Notes under the pieces: generated by a model
What the model was told of the DNA's origin: nothing
The model's input: the letters and a program-made list of their open reading frames with translations, nothing else
The model's database searches: none
In this document: positions 7,490 to 14,999 of the stretch, piece after piece
Position numbering within the stretch: position 1 is the stretch's first letter
Layout: each line of letters begins with the position of its first letter
Translations under genes and position numbers: made by a program
Source of the DNA: a bacterium
Lineage (GTDB): Bacteria > Planctomycetota > UBA11346
Reading direction: 5' to 3'
NCBI GenBank assembly: GCA_020049615.1
Contig: JAIFKN010000084.1
Location: forward strand, 1,139 to 27,096
DNA length: 25,958 nucleotides

Positions 7490-8128
7490 TCAGAGTCCGA
7501 AGGCCTGCGCCAGGGCGCTGAGGAACATGCCCAGGCCCTTGCCGATGCCGGCGACGCCGTTGCTGACCAGGAAGCTGACGCCGATCAGGATGCCGCAGTA
7601 CAGCACGCCGATGGCGACGTTGTTGCCGGACAGCTCAGCCTTCTCGTCGATGCCCTTGGTCAGCTTGTCCATGACCTTGAAGGTGACGGTGATGGCGAAG
7701 CTGGCGACCATGATGGCCACGGCCAGATTGATCACGCCGGCGACCAGGCCGACGATGCCGTTCCAGATGCCGCCCTGGACCAGGGTGGTGAGCGCACCGG
7801 TCATGCTGTCGATGCCGGAGCCGATGACGTTGGTGTAGCTGATCACCGCGCCGGCGGCGAGCAGGGCGACGGCGGTGTTCTTCTTGGCGATCTCGGCCCA
7901 GATGTCGAGGCCGCCGAGCAGCTTCGAGACTACCTGGAGTCCCTTGGTGATGGCGAAGGCGGCGATGCCGAGGCCGACCGCGAGCTGGATGATGCCGAGG
8001 ACCAGTCCGCCGAGCGAACCGGCGACCGCCATCCAGGGGCTCGGAGTGGCGGCAGGCGAACCATCGGCAGCGAACGCTGCGGTGGCGCACAGGGTGGCCA
8101 GGGCGAGGGCACGGGTGGCATTGATCAT
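7490..8128 (-). CDS. Tandem DUF350 membrane protein
   Basis: 212 aa with a signal peptide or first membrane helix (MINATRALALATLCATAAFA) and then two copies of a DUF350-like unit. Copy one has LGIIQLAVGLGIAAFAITKG, then EIAKKNTAVALLAAGAVISY. Copy two has AGVINLAVAIMVASFAITVT, then AELSGNNVAIGVLYCGILIG. The hallmark is the pair of hydrophobic segments and the N-A/N-V-A-I stretch at the start of the last helix. DUF350 proteins (YjfL-like) are small inner-membrane proteins of unknown biochemical function. The start at 8128 is backed by GGAG upstream with 9-base spacing and by similarity; the open frame extends upstream without support. It seems monocistronic, with its own promoter and the convergent hairpin after it. 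Confidence 0.82.
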   Translation of the reverse strand: MINATRALALATLCATAAFAADGSPAATPSPWMAVAGSLGGLVLGIIQLAVGLGIAAFAITKGLQVVSKLLGGLDIWAEIAKKNTAVALLAAGAVISYTNVIGSGIDSMTGALTTLVQGGIWNGIVGLVAGVINLAVAIMVASFAITVTFKVMDKLTKGIDEKAELSGNNVAIGVLYCGILIGVSFLVSNGVAGIGKGLGMFLSALAQAFGL

Positions 8129-8166
8129 GGTGAGAGACTCCGGGTGAGGAGGTGGGTGAGGGCGGG

Positions 8167-8193
8167 GACTGTATGACGCACCCGGCGTTGCCA
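8167..8193 (-). promoter_or_regulatory. Promoter of the DUF350 gene
   Basis: On the minus strand, TTGGCA (8193-8188) and TACAGT (8172-8167) are separated by 15 bases. Each resembles the housekeeping consensus, though the spacer is short. Transcription would start near 8160, giving a leader of about 30 bases that contains the GGAG ribosome binding site. Confidence 0.5.
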
Positions 8194-8219
8194 AGACCCA
8201 TCCCGCCCGGTCTAGCTCT

Positions 8220-8675
8220 TCACGTCCACGACACCTTGACCACGCATTTCCTGAATGGGGCGGATGCGTCGGCCAGCAGGCAGCATGGCTTGTGCCCCTC
8301 GAGGGGACGGAAGATGGCAAAGCATCCCGGGGTGACGGTCACCAGGTGCGATGCCGACGGTTCCGGGTGGAACCACAGGTCGGGGCCGGCCTGCTCACCA
8401 CTGGCCATGCCGGCGGCAGGACACCAGCCCATGCGCTCGCCGCCGCTGATCACATACTGGATGTCGAGGTAGCGCCGATGGCTTTCGAATCGACGTGCCG
8501 CCGGTGCGAAGGTGGTGCCCGTCTCGGTGATGGCGAAGAGGTCCTCGCCCTCGATCGCCTGCCGGCCGTCGGGGACGCGGCTCCAGTCCTGGGCCTCCAG
8601 CCAGGCGAAGGCCGGCTTGAGACGGTGATGCAGATCGAGGTAGGCGGCGTGGTTGGCGAGCAGGTCGAGGATCAT
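8220..8675 (-). CDS. YhcH/YjgK/YiaL (TabA) family cupin protein
   Basis: 151-aa cytoplasmic cupin-like protein of the DUF386 family, which includes E. coli TabA, NanQ and EbgC (the beta-galactosidase small subunit). Features seen: FESHRRYLDIQYVISGGERM at residues 63-82, with H66 and D71 in the family's metal/ligand site; WFHPEPSASHLVTVTPGCFAIF at 101-122; and the closing metal ligand region FRPLEGHKP with H128. Related proteins act on sugars or are linked to sugar acid use and biofilm formation; no sugar gene is adjacent, so the substrate is unknown. The frame extends far upstream through MltA on the other strand, but similarity starts at ATG 8675. It is divergent from mltA with 72 bases between the starts. 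Confidence 0.88.
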   Translation of the reverse strand: MILDLLANHAAYLDLHHRLKPAFAWLEAQDWSRVPDGRQAIEGEDLFAITETGTTFAPAARRFESHRRYLDIQYVISGGERMGWCPAAGMASGEQAGPDLWFHPEPSASHLVTVTPGCFAIFRPLEGHKPCCLLADASAPFRKCVVKVSWT

Positions 8676-8684
8676 GGCGGCGGC

Positions 8685-8739
8685 AGGATGCACCCCCGCC
8701 CCTCCGGCCAACTGGCATTTCCCAGGCCGGCGGCATGCT
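8685..8739. promoter_or_regulatory. Divergent promoter region between the YhcH-family gene and mltA
   Basis: For the minus strand, TTGGCC (8711-8706) and CATCCT (8690-8685) are 15 bases apart and end 9 bases before the ATG at 8675. For the plus strand, CTGGCA (8712-8717) and CATGCT (8734-8739) are 16 bases apart and end 8 bases before the mltA ATG. The two -35 candidates abut back to back. Both -10 candidates are weak matches, and neither gene has a visible Shine-Dalgarno. Confidence 0.35.
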
Positions 8740-8747
8740 GCCGCCCC

Positions 8748-9923
8748 ATGCTTCGCGCCCTCGCCCTCGCCACCGCCGTCCTGCTGACCTTCACCGCTGC
8801 CGGCTGCAAGAACCGCACCAAGCCGGTCGTCCAGACCCCGAACTACGCCGCTGAACTGCCGCCTGGGCAGGCCGCCCTGCGCGAGGTCGATACGGCGAGC
8901 CTGCCGCCGTTCCGCCTGACCCCGGCGGAGCGCACCGCCCTGCAGCAGGGCATCGTCCACAGCCTTGCCTTCCTGGCCAAGCCGTCGTCGGCGGTGCGCT
9001 TCCCCAAGGAGCTGCCGATCACGCGCGACCTGGTCCAGGCTTCGCTGGCCGATCTCGCCAGGCTCCTGGCCACCGCCAGCGATGACGAGCTCGACCGTGC
9101 CCTCCGCACCCGCTACCGCGCCTTCATGTCGGTGGGCTGGGATGGCAAGGGAGGCGTGCTGCTGTCCGGCTATTACACCCCGATCCTGGCCGCGAGCTGG
9201 CACCGCGAGGGGCCGTACCAGTACCCGGTCTACACCAGGCCGGAGCAGCTGGTCGGCGGCTCGGTGCACGAGCAGGCCTCGTGGAAGCGCCTGGACGGCA
9301 CGCTGATGCCGTGCCCGCCGTATGCCGAGCTCGAGTCCAGCGGCCAGCTCAAGGGCCGCGAGCTGGCCTGGCTGACCGACCCGTTCGACGCCTACAACGT
9401 CCGCGTGCAGGGCTCGGCCAAGATCCGCCTGCCCGACGGCAAGGTCGCCGACATCGGCTATGCCGGGACCACCGGCCATGAGTACGTCTCGATCGGCAAG
9501 CAGATGGTCGCTGATGGCAAGATCGCCGCCGACAGGCTGTCGGCCCAGTCCATGCGTGCGTATTTCGCAGCCCATCCGGAGGATCTGGCGACCTACGCGG
9601 CGCAGAATCCGCGTGGCATCTTCTTCACCGTCACCAGTGGCGGTCCTTTCGGTTCGCTCGGGCAGCCGGTCACCACCGATGTGACCGTGGCCACCAACAA
9701 GCAGATATTCCCACCTGCAGCCATCATGCTGGTGCAGACCTCGGTCGTCGCCGCCAGCGGCAAGGTCGAACCCTACACCGCCCTGCGTCTCGACCAGGAC
9801 ACTGGCGGCGCGATGCGCGCGCCAGGTCGCGCCGACCTGTACATGGGCGTCGGCGAGTCGGCCGGGCAGCGCTCCGGTGGCCAGTGGTACGAAGGCCGGA
9901 TGTGGTACCTGGTCCTGAAGTGA
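8748..9923 (+). CDS. mltA: MltA family lytic transglycosylase lipoprotein
   Basis: 391 aa. The N-terminus is a lipoprotein-type signal ending TFTAAGC with C20 as the lipidated residue; the lipobox is atypical because Ala stands where Leu is usual. The MltA core follows: LLSGYYTPILAAS, the b/g region DPFDAYNVRVQGSAKIRLPDG and SIGKQMVADGKI, then the 3D domain RLDQDTGGAMRAPGRADLYMG near the end. D363, in RADLY, corresponds to the single catalytic Asp of E. coli MltA by position in the motif. The enzyme cleaves the glycan strands of peptidoglycan to 1,6-anhydromuropeptides at the outer membrane, so the organism has a peptidoglycan wall or uses its remnants. The stop overlaps the queE GTG. The upstream open frame belongs to the opposite-strand gene region. 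Confidence 0.92.
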   Translation: MLRALALATAVLLTFTAAGCKNRTKPVVQTPNYAAELPPGQAALREVDTASLPPFRLTPAERTALQQGIVHSLAFLAKPSSAVRFPKELPITRDLVQASLADLARLLATASDDELDRALRTRYRAFMSVGWDGKGGVLLSGYYTPILAASWHREGPYQYPVYTRPEQLVGGSVHEQASWKRLDGTLMPCPPYAELESSGQLKGRELAWLTDPFDAYNVRVQGSAKIRLPDGKVADIGYAGTTGHEYVSIGKQMVADGKIAADRLSAQSMRAYFAAHPEDLATYAAQNPRGIFFTVTSGGPFGSLGQPVTTDVTVATNKQIFPPAAIMLVQTSVVAASGKVEPYTALRLDQDTGGAMRAPGRADLYMGVGESAGQRSGGQWYEGRMWYLVLK

Positions 9924-10561
9924 CCTATCGGGTCAAGGATATCTTCGGCCCGACCATCCAGGGCGAGGGCCTGCATGCCGGACAGGCCTGCATGTTCCTG
10001 CGCCTCGCCGGATGCAACGCCTGGGACGGCCGGCCTGAGACCCGTGCCGCCTCGGCCTGTCCCTACTGCGACACCGACTTCCGCGGCGGCGAGGCGATGG
10101 CGCTGGAGGCCGTGCTGGACCGGCTCAAGCCGCCAGCCGCAAGCCGCGAGCCGGTTGCGATGGGCTGCGTCCTCTCCGGCGGCGAACCGCTGCTGCAGGC
10201 CGACGCGGCCCTGCTGGACGCGCTCGGCGGCGCCTTCGCCTGGGTCGACATCGAGACCAACGGCACCAGGGCCTGCCCGCCGCGCCCGGCCAACGTATTC
10301 GTGTCGTGCAGTCCCAAGGCGGTGGCGGGCCAGCCGGTGGTCGTGGAGCCCGACTGGTGGAAGGTGCTGATCCCCGCGCAGGCGGCGTTCCTCGATCGCG
10401 CCCTGGGCAGCGGCAAGCCGGTGTTCGTGCAGCCGGTGTGCCCCGAGCACGGACCGGTCGGCGACGACTATGCCGCGAATATGCAGCGCTGCGTGGGGTT
10501 ATGCCTCGAGCGCGGCTGCCGCCTCAGCCTGCAGTTGCACAAGTACGCGGGCGTGCCGTAG
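9920..10561 (+). CDS. queE: 7-carboxy-7-deazaguanine synthase
   Basis: 213-aa radical SAM enzyme that turns 6-carboxytetrahydropterin into 7-carboxy-7-deazaguanine, the ring-contraction step of queuosine/preQ0 synthesis. The N-terminal FGPTIQGEG (9-17) is a QueE hallmark. The cluster-binding cysteines are C32, C47 and C50, i.e. C-x14-C-x2-C, the expanded motif known from Burkholderia-type QueE rather than the usual C-x3-C-x2-C. SGGEPLLQ (radical SAM GGE motif) and DIETNGT follow. The GTG start overlaps the mltA stop as GTGA; a longer frame from 9884 lies outside the family. The companion gene tgt occurs 5 kb away in the window, but queC, queD and queF are not here. Confidence 0.93.
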   Translation: MTYRVKDIFGPTIQGEGLHAGQACMFLRLAGCNAWDGRPETRAASACPYCDTDFRGGEAMALEAVLDRLKPPAASREPVAMGCVLSGGEPLLQADAALLDALGGAFAWVDIETNGTRACPPRPANVFVSCSPKAVAGQPVVVEPDWWKVLIPAQAAFLDRALGSGKPVFVQPVCPEHGPVGDDYAANMQRCVGLCLERGCRLSLQLHKYAGVP

Positions 10562-10562
10562 C

Positions 10563-11651
10563 TCAGCGGAGGACGAGGAACAGGCCGCCGGCCAGGGCGA
10601 GGCCGAGGGCCAGCAGGCCCATGCAGCCACCCTTCTTCTTCTCGCCGGCGGCGCGGGCGGGCGCCTTGCGGGCGGCTGGCTTGTCCAGCGCGTCGATCAG
10701 GGTGATCAGCTCGTCGGCGCTCTGCGGACGCTTCGCCGCATCCTTCTGCATCATGTGCTCGATCAGCTGACGCACGTTCGCCGGCAGGTCGGGCACCAGC
10801 GTTGCCAGCGACGGCGGCGCTTCGCGCAGCACCTTGGTCAGCACCTCCGTGCCGGTCTTGCCGTCGAAGGGCAGCTTGCCGCTGACGATCTGGTAGAAGG
10901 TGGCGCCGAGGGCATAGATGTCGGCCGTGCGCCCGGCGTCACGGGCGTTGCGGATCTGCTCGGGCGGCATGTATGCCGGGCTGCCCAGGGCCATGCCCTG
11001 CATGGTCAGGCCGGCCGCGTCGTTGTTGTCGATCTGCTTGGCCAGGCCGAGGTCGGCGAGCTTGGCCACCCCATCCTTGCCGACCAGGACGTTGGCCGGC
11101 TTGATGTCGCGATGGATGATGTCCTTGCCGTGGATGAAGGCGAGGGCTTCGGCGCACTGGCGGATGTAGCCGGTCGCCGACTTGGCGTCGAGACGGCCGC
11201 TCTCCGGCTCCTCGCTCAGGCCGGCCAGGGTGTTGCCGTCGACGAACTCCATCAGCAGGTAGTGCACTCCGCGATCCATGCCGCAATCGAACACGCCGAC
11301 CACGTTCTTGTGCTGGATGGCGGCCGACAGCTTGGCCTCGCGCTGGAAGCGCTGCACCACCTCGGGCTGGGCGGCGGCGCGGCTGCTCAGCATCTTGATG
11401 GCGATGCGCCTGCCGACCGAGACCTGCTCCGCCTCGTAGACCACCCCCAGGGCGCCGGCACCGAGACGGCGGATCAGCCGGCAGCCGCCGACATCCTTGC
11501 CGACCAGCTTGTCCTCGACCTTGGCCGCGGCGATGGTGATGGTGCGCTGGCAGCTCGGGCAGTTCAGCTGCTTGCCGGCCACGCGGGCCGGGACGCGGAA
11601 CTCGTGCTGGCAGTACTTGCAGATGGTCAGGAGGTCTGCGGCGTCCGTCAT
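10563..11651 (-). CDS. Zinc-ribbon Ser/Thr protein kinase, membrane-anchored
   Basis: 362 aa. Residues 11-34 form a zinc ribbon (C11-x2-C14, C31-x2-C34). A eukaryotic-type kinase domain follows: glycine loop LGAGALG (63-69), K86 in AIKML, catalytic HRDIKPAN from H180, and DLG in place of DFG (D200). The activation segment has GSPAYMPPEQ (PPE for APE), and DIYALGATFYQ is subdomain IX. After a Lys/Ala linker ending EKKKGGCMG, one hydrophobic helix (about 342-360) at the extreme C-terminus would anchor it with the kinase in the cytoplasm. There is no extracellular sensor, so input probably comes from the ribbon or from partners. This architecture is frequent in Planctomycetota. It is divergent from rnc (64 bases between) and tail-to-tail with queE. 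Confidence 0.93.
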   Translation of the reverse strand: MTDAADLLTICKYCQHEFRVPARVAGKQLNCPSCQRTITIAAAKVEDKLVGKDVGGCRLIRRLGAGALGVVYEAEQVSVGRRIAIKMLSSRAAAQPEVVQRFQREAKLSAAIQHKNVVGVFDCGMDRGVHYLLMEFVDGNTLAGLSEEPESGRLDAKSATGYIRQCAEALAFIHGKDIIHRDIKPANVLVGKDGVAKLADLGLAKQIDNNDAAGLTMQGMALGSPAYMPPEQIRNARDAGRTADIYALGATFYQIVSGKLPFDGKTGTEVLTKVLREAPPSLATLVPDLPANVRQLIEHMMQKDAAKRPQSADELITLIDALDKPAARKAPARAAGEKKKGGCMGLLALGLALAGGLFLVLR

Positions 11652-11680
11652 GGCGGCGGATCCTGGGGGTCGGGAGCGCT

Positions 11681-11707
11681 TTGCCAACGCACATGCCTGC
11701 CTACAAC
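11681..11707 (+). promoter_or_regulatory. Candidate promoter of rnc
   Basis: TTGCCA (11681-11686) and TACAAC (11702-11707) are 15 bases apart, and the second ends 8 bases before the GTG start of RNase III. The pattern matches the DUF350 promoter in both hexamers and spacer length. It lies in the gap between the divergent kinase and RNase III genes. Confidence 0.4.
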
Positions 11708-11715
11708 CCCCCGGC

Positions 11716-12423
11716 GTGAACGACCCTATCGGCCCCGAGACCCGCCTGGAGTTCGCCGAGCGCGTCCTGGGCCATCGCTTCGCCAATCCCGATCTGCTGC
11801 TGCAGGGCTGTACGCACGCCAGCCGCCTGGGCGCCCAGGCCACGCCGGAGGATCGCCGCCGCAGCGCCAACGAACGCATGGAGTTCCTCGGCGATGCGGT
11901 GCTCGGCGCGGCCGTCGCCATCGCCGTCTACCGGCGGAATCCGCAGACCGACGAGGGCTGGCTGTCGCGGGCCAAGTCCAACCTGGTGTCGCGGGCCATG
12001 CTCGCCCGGGTGTGCGAGCGCTGCGGCCTGCTGGCCCACGCCGTGATCGGCGGCCAGGTCGGCCCAGAGCCACCGGATTCGGTGAAGGCCAACCTCGTCG
12101 AGGGGGTGATCGGCGCGGTGTTCCTCGACGGCGGCTGGGAGCCGGCCGTGCGCGTGGTCGACCGGCTGCTGGAGGCTGAGCTGGCCGACCGCACCCAGGG
12201 TGACGCGGATCCGCGCATGGCGCTGCAGGAGTGGTCGCTGGCCGCGAACCAGAAGCTGCCGGTCTACGCCTGCGTGCGCAGCGGTGGCACCGATCACGCG
12301 CCGGAGTACCGCGCCACCGTGACCGTGGGCGAGCGCTGCGAGGCCGGCACCGGGGTCAGCCGCAAGAAGGCCGAGGCGGCGGCCGCCAGCGCCATGCTGG
12401 CAGCCATCGCCAAGCCGTCGTAG
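11716..12423 (+). CDS. rnc: Ribonuclease III
   Basis: 235-aa double-strand-specific endoribonuclease for rRNA and mRNA processing. The catalytic domain begins with FAERVLGHRFANPDLLLQG; its signature NERMEFLGDAVLG spans residues 52-64 with metal-binding E56 and D60, and the second acidic patch ANLVEGVIGAVFLDGG holds E129. A C-terminal double-stranded-RNA-binding domain covers about 165-232 (RMALQEWSL to RKKAEAAAASAML). The residue before the patch is N126 where many homologues have Asp; E129 is kept. The GTG at 11716 is chosen because similarity begins there; the frame extends upstream inside the kinase gene only by chance. It ends 2 bases from the end of the convergent rhomboid gene. Confidence 0.94.
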   Translation: MNDPIGPETRLEFAERVLGHRFANPDLLLQGCTHASRLGAQATPEDRRRSANERMEFLGDAVLGAAVAIAVYRRNPQTDEGWLSRAKSNLVSRAMLARVCERCGLLAHAVIGGQVGPEPPDSVKANLVEGVIGAVFLDGGWEPAVRVVDRLLEAELADRTQGDADPRMALQEWSLAANQKLPVYACVRSGGTDHAPEYRATVTVGERCEAGTGVSRKKAEAAAASAMLAAIAKPS

Positions 12424-12425
12424 GC

Positions 12426-13016
12426 TCAGGCCGCCCGTTCGCGGCGCAGCTGCCAGCTCGCCAGCGCCCCGCCGAGGAAGCCGCCGAGGTGCATCTGCCA
12501 GCTGATCAGCTGGACCTTGTTGGCGGTCGTCGGCAGCATGCCGGGGATCAGGCCGGACAGCAGCACGCCGACCGGGATGGCGAGCAGGAACGCCCCCCAG
12601 CTGCGGCGGAAGAGGCCATTGCAGACCAGGAACCCCACCAGGCCGAAGACGATGCCGCTGGCGCCGATGTGCGGGACGCCGGCCGGGGCGATGAGCCAGG
12701 TCAGGCTTGCCGAGACCAGTGCGCTGTAGAGCACGGCGAGGCCGGTCAGGCCCTGGCTGTACCAGCAGCCGAGCAGGCCGAGCACGAGCAGGCCGACGCT
12801 GTTGCTGGCGAGATGGTGGATGTCGCCGTGCAGGATGTGGCAGCCGAGGATGCCCCACAGGCCATGCGCCGTGCGGGGCATCAGGCCGAGCCAGCCGACC
12901 AGCCAGATGTCCATCACCCGGAGGATGACGTCGGCGACGAAGACCAGCCAAAGGACCCCAAGCCACGAGGTGACGAGGATCAGGCTCGACGTCTGCTGGC
13001 TGCCGCGGTTGGGCAT
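12426..13016 (-). CDS. Rhomboid family intramembrane serine protease
   Basis: 196-aa polytopic protease. Features seen: HGDIHHLASN (63-72), the rhomboid helix-2 signature with the oxyanion-stabilising Asn; GASGIVFG with nucleophile S120; and WQMHLGGFLGG with general base H176. At least six membrane helices can be drawn. Rhomboids cut membrane proteins near the outer face of the bilayer. A subset (rhombosortases) processes proteins with C-terminal sorting tails, and one such tail protein is encoded at 1797-4001, but nothing in this sequence proves the link. The -10-like TAGTCT lies 6 bases upstream of the ATG and no Shine-Dalgarno is seen. It is tail-to-tail with rnc. Confidence 0.93.
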   Translation of the reverse strand: MPNRGSQQTSSLILVTSWLGVLWLVFVADVILRVMDIWLVGWLGLMPRTAHGLWGILGCHILHGDIHHLASNSVGLLVLGLLGCWYSQGLTGLAVLYSALVSASLTWLIAPAGVPHIGASGIVFGLVGFLVCNGLFRRSWGAFLLAIPVGVLLSGLIPGMLPTTANKVQLISWQMHLGGFLGGALASWQLRRERAA

Positions 13017-13022
13017 GGCGGC

Positions 13023-13051
13023 AGACTAGCGGGACTCCAGCCGCGAGGCAG
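13023..13051 (-). promoter_or_regulatory. Candidate leaderless promoter of the rhomboid gene
   Basis: On the minus strand, TAGTCT (13028-13023) ends exactly six bases before the ATG at 13016, the spacing expected if transcription starts on the start codon. CTGCCT, 17 bases further upstream (13051-13046), is a poor -35. The call rests mainly on the -10 position, which recurs before HPr and the AraC gene. Confidence 0.35.
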
Positions 13052-13067
13052 GAGCGAAGCCCCGGAG

Positions 13068-14081
13068 CTACGCCGAGGCGAGTGCCTCGGTCGCCGCCTC
13101 GGCCATCGCCTGGACGTTGGCCGGCGGGACGTCGGGCAGCACGGCCTCGTGGCTCGGGCTGATGATGACATGGGGGCCGAGCACGTCGCGCACGCGGCGG
13201 ACCTCGTCGCGGATCTGCTGCGGCGAGGCATTGGGCAGCATGTCCTGCGCGTCGATGCCGCCGAGGAAGGCGATCCTGCCGCGGAAGTCGCGCGCCAGGC
13301 TGATGGCGTCCATGCCGCGCGCCTTGGCCTGCAGCGGGTGCAGGCAGTCGACGCCGGCATCGATCAGGCGGGGGATGACGCGGTGGATGGCGCCGCAGGA
13401 GTGCAGGATGACCTGCAGGCCGTGCTGGTGGCCCTGGTCGGTGAAGCGCTTGAACCACGGCATGACGAAGCGATCGAACTCGCGGGGGCCGCAGATGCAG
13501 TCCTGCTGGGTGCCGAAGTCGTTGCCGAAGAAGAACGCGTCGATTTCGCCCTTGGCCTGCGGGAAGAACAGTTCATTCGCCTCATGGTAGAACCTGCAGA
13601 CGCGTTCGGTCACCGCCTCGACCACCTGCGGATGCGTGTGCATCTTGGCGAGGTAGTCCTCGAAGCCGAACAGATCCATGACGTTATGGTAGAAGCAGGT
13701 CCACATGCCGCTGGCGCGGTAGTACGGTCCGGCGGCACGCAGTTCGGCGAGGGTGCCGCTGAAGTCCATGTACTTCGCCTCCGGCCAAAGCGGCCAGGCC
13801 TCGACCTCGGCCACCGATTCGCAGTCGGCGAACGGTCCAGGCGCCCCGTGCGCGGTCTTGCCCACCGCCCACATCGGCCTTCCCTCGGGGTGCTTGTACG
13901 ACCAGGGCGCGATCCAGCGCAGGTCGTCGCCAAGCCGGCGGCGGATGGCCTCGCCATCGGTGCTGCCGAAGTGGCGGTGCAGGATCGGCCAGGTGGCGCC
14001 GTCCGGATTGCCCAGCCAGAAGCCGGTGCGGTCGGGTTCGCCGCGGGCGATGATGGCGCGGATGCGGGAGCGTGAATCCAT
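13068..14081 (-). CDS. Uroporphyrinogen decarboxylase-fold protein (URO-D/MtaA-like)
   Basis: 337 aa of the UROD/methylcobamide methyltransferase superfamily. The end of the barrel carries ILHSCGAIHRVIPRLIDAG (225-243), with H227 and C229 as the HxC zinc pair seen in methylcobamide:thiol methyltransferases. GNDFGTQQD is at 187-195 and FLGGIDAQDMLPNASP at 272-287. True haem-pathway HemE enzymes differ, so HemE is unlikely; members of this branch are common and mostly uncharacterised in PVC bacteria. The usual second Cys ligand is not obvious. GGAGG lies 6 bases before ATG 14081, a strong Shine-Dalgarno that fixes the start. It is divergent from an AraC regulator, which probably controls it in response to a sugar or methylated compound. 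A much longer frame upstream is the antisense of other genes. Confidence 0.85.
   Translation of the reverse strand: MDSRSRIRAIIARGEPDRTGFWLGNPDGATWPILHRHFGSTDGEAIRRRLGDDLRWIAPWSYKHPEGRPMWAVGKTAHGAPGPFADCESVAEVEAWPLWPEAKYMDFSGTLAELRAAGPYYRASGMWTCFYHNVMDLFGFEDYLAKMHTHPQVVEAVTERVCRFYHEANELFFPQAKGEIDAFFFGNDFGTQQDCICGPREFDRFVMPWFKRFTDQGHQHGLQVILHSCGAIHRVIPRLIDAGVDCLHPLQAKARGMDAISLARDFRGRIAFLGGIDAQDMLPNASPQQIRDEVRRVRDVLGPHVIISPSHEAVLPDVPPANVQAMAEAATEALASA
13073..13090 (-). terminator. Hairpin at the 3' end of the UroD-fold gene
   Basis: CCGAGGC (13073-13079) pairs with GCCTCGG (13084-13090) around the loop GAGT. The stem lies within the last codons, just before the stop at 13070-13068. It lacks a T tract and may be coding coincidence, but it follows the pattern of the stop-in-loop hairpin at 7439-7466. 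Confidence 0.3.
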
Positions 14082-14150
14082 GTCTGGCCTCCGACCGCGA
14101 TCATCGGGCGTCGCAGCTGGCGTCACTTGGCCGACTTGTAGCTTATTGGT
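14082..14150. promoter_or_regulatory. Control region between the UroD-fold gene and its divergent AraC regulator
   Basis: 69 bases separate the two starts. For the AraC gene, TAGCTT (14139-14144) lies 6 bases before the ATG at 14151, again suggesting a leaderless message; CTGGCG (14117-14122) is a possible -35. For the UroD-fold gene, only its GGAGG ribosome binding site is clear. An operator for the AraC protein is expected here, but no repeated half-sites stand out. Confidence 0.4.
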
Positions 14151-14990
14151 ATGAATCCGTTGTTCTCTGGCGTATTCCCCTGGCCGTCCCGTGGGCTGTC
14201 GGTGCCGCTGGTCGCCGGACATTTCACGCTGAGAGACCGTGATTTCCAGACGACCTACCGTCTTCCTTTCGTCGCGGTGCATCTCTATGCCTATGCGGCT
14301 GTGGTCCGTTTCGATGATGCCGAGTCCCGCCTCGAGCCTGGCGACCTGACCGTGACCCCGCCCGGCACGGGCAGCCGCTACCATCTGCCGAAACCAGGCT
14401 CCCATTGGTGCCTGCATGTGCCGGTGCCGGAAGCGGATGGCGGGAGGACGCTGGCGCTGCCGTGGCAGGTCCGGCTGGGCGATGAGGCCAACATGGTCCG
14501 GGAGCGTCTGGTCCGGATCATCGATCACGTCGGTCGGGCGCGCGGCTCGCCAGGCGGTCCGGCCGAGGCGGCGGCGGCCGGCGGCGTGCTCGAGCTGTTC
14601 GCCTGGTTGGCGGAGCGGCCGGCGGCCGGGGCTGCGGGAAACCGTGGCGAGCGGGCCGTCGTCCAGGCCGCGGCGGAGCTGCGCCTGCGTCCTGAGCGCT
14701 CCTGGCGCATCGCCGGCCTGGCGGCGAAGGTCGGGGTCACCCCGGCCTATCTGGCGCGACGCTTCCGTCAGCGCTTCGGCCACACCCTCGCCCGCTACCA
14801 ACTGATCCAACGCGTCGGCGCGGCCCAGGCCCTGCTCGCCTGCACCGAGGACCAGGTCGGTGAGATCGGCGCCCGGGTCGGTTTGCCTGACCCGCATCAT
14901 TTCAACAAGCTGTTCCGCCGCATCACCGGGGTCCCGCCGAGTGTATTCCGTTCGGCGCATCGCGCTGGCGACCGCGCGATCGGCCGCTAG
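14151..14990 (+). CDS. AraC family transcriptional regulator
   Basis: 279 aa. The N-terminal part (about 1-150) is a cupin-like ligand-binding domain, with LEPGDLTVTPPGTGSRYHLP at about 64-83 as the usual AraC beta-barrel turn. The C-terminal 100 residues form the double helix-turn-helix: AGLAAKVGVTPAYLARRFRQ for the first motif and IGARVGLPDPHHFNKLFRRI for the second, then TGVPPSVFRSA. Position and orientation suggest that it regulates the divergent UroD-fold gene. The ligand is unknown; related pairs in PVC bacteria are often linked to plant or animal polysaccharide use. Start ATG 14151 has no Shine-Dalgarno but has a -10 hexamer 6 bases upstream. The carbonic anhydrase gene follows after 9 bases, so the two may share a message. 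Confidence 0.9.
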   Translation: MNPLFSGVFPWPSRGLSVPLVAGHFTLRDRDFQTTYRLPFVAVHLYAYAAVVRFDDAESRLEPGDLTVTPPGTGSRYHLPKPGSHWCLHVPVPEADGGRTLALPWQVRLGDEANMVRERLVRIIDHVGRARGSPGGPAEAAAAGGVLELFAWLAERPAAGAAGNRGERAVVQAAAELRLRPERSWRIAGLAAKVGVTPAYLARRFRQRFGHTLARYQLIQRVGAAQALLACTEDQVGEIGARVGLPDPHHFNKLFRRITGVPPSVFRSAHRAGDRAIGR

Positions 14991-14999
14991 GACGCCGCC

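Noticed and set aside
13017..13067. Repeat-like GC-rich words between the rhomboid and UroD-fold genes (GCGAGGCAGGAGCGAAG)
   Set aside because: It resembles dispersed extragenic repeats, but no second copy was noticed in the window, so no repeat family can be claimed.
12231..14075. 614-codon plus-strand frame across rhomboid and UroD-fold genes
   Set aside because: Antisense of two genes with catalytic motifs; low-complexity product.
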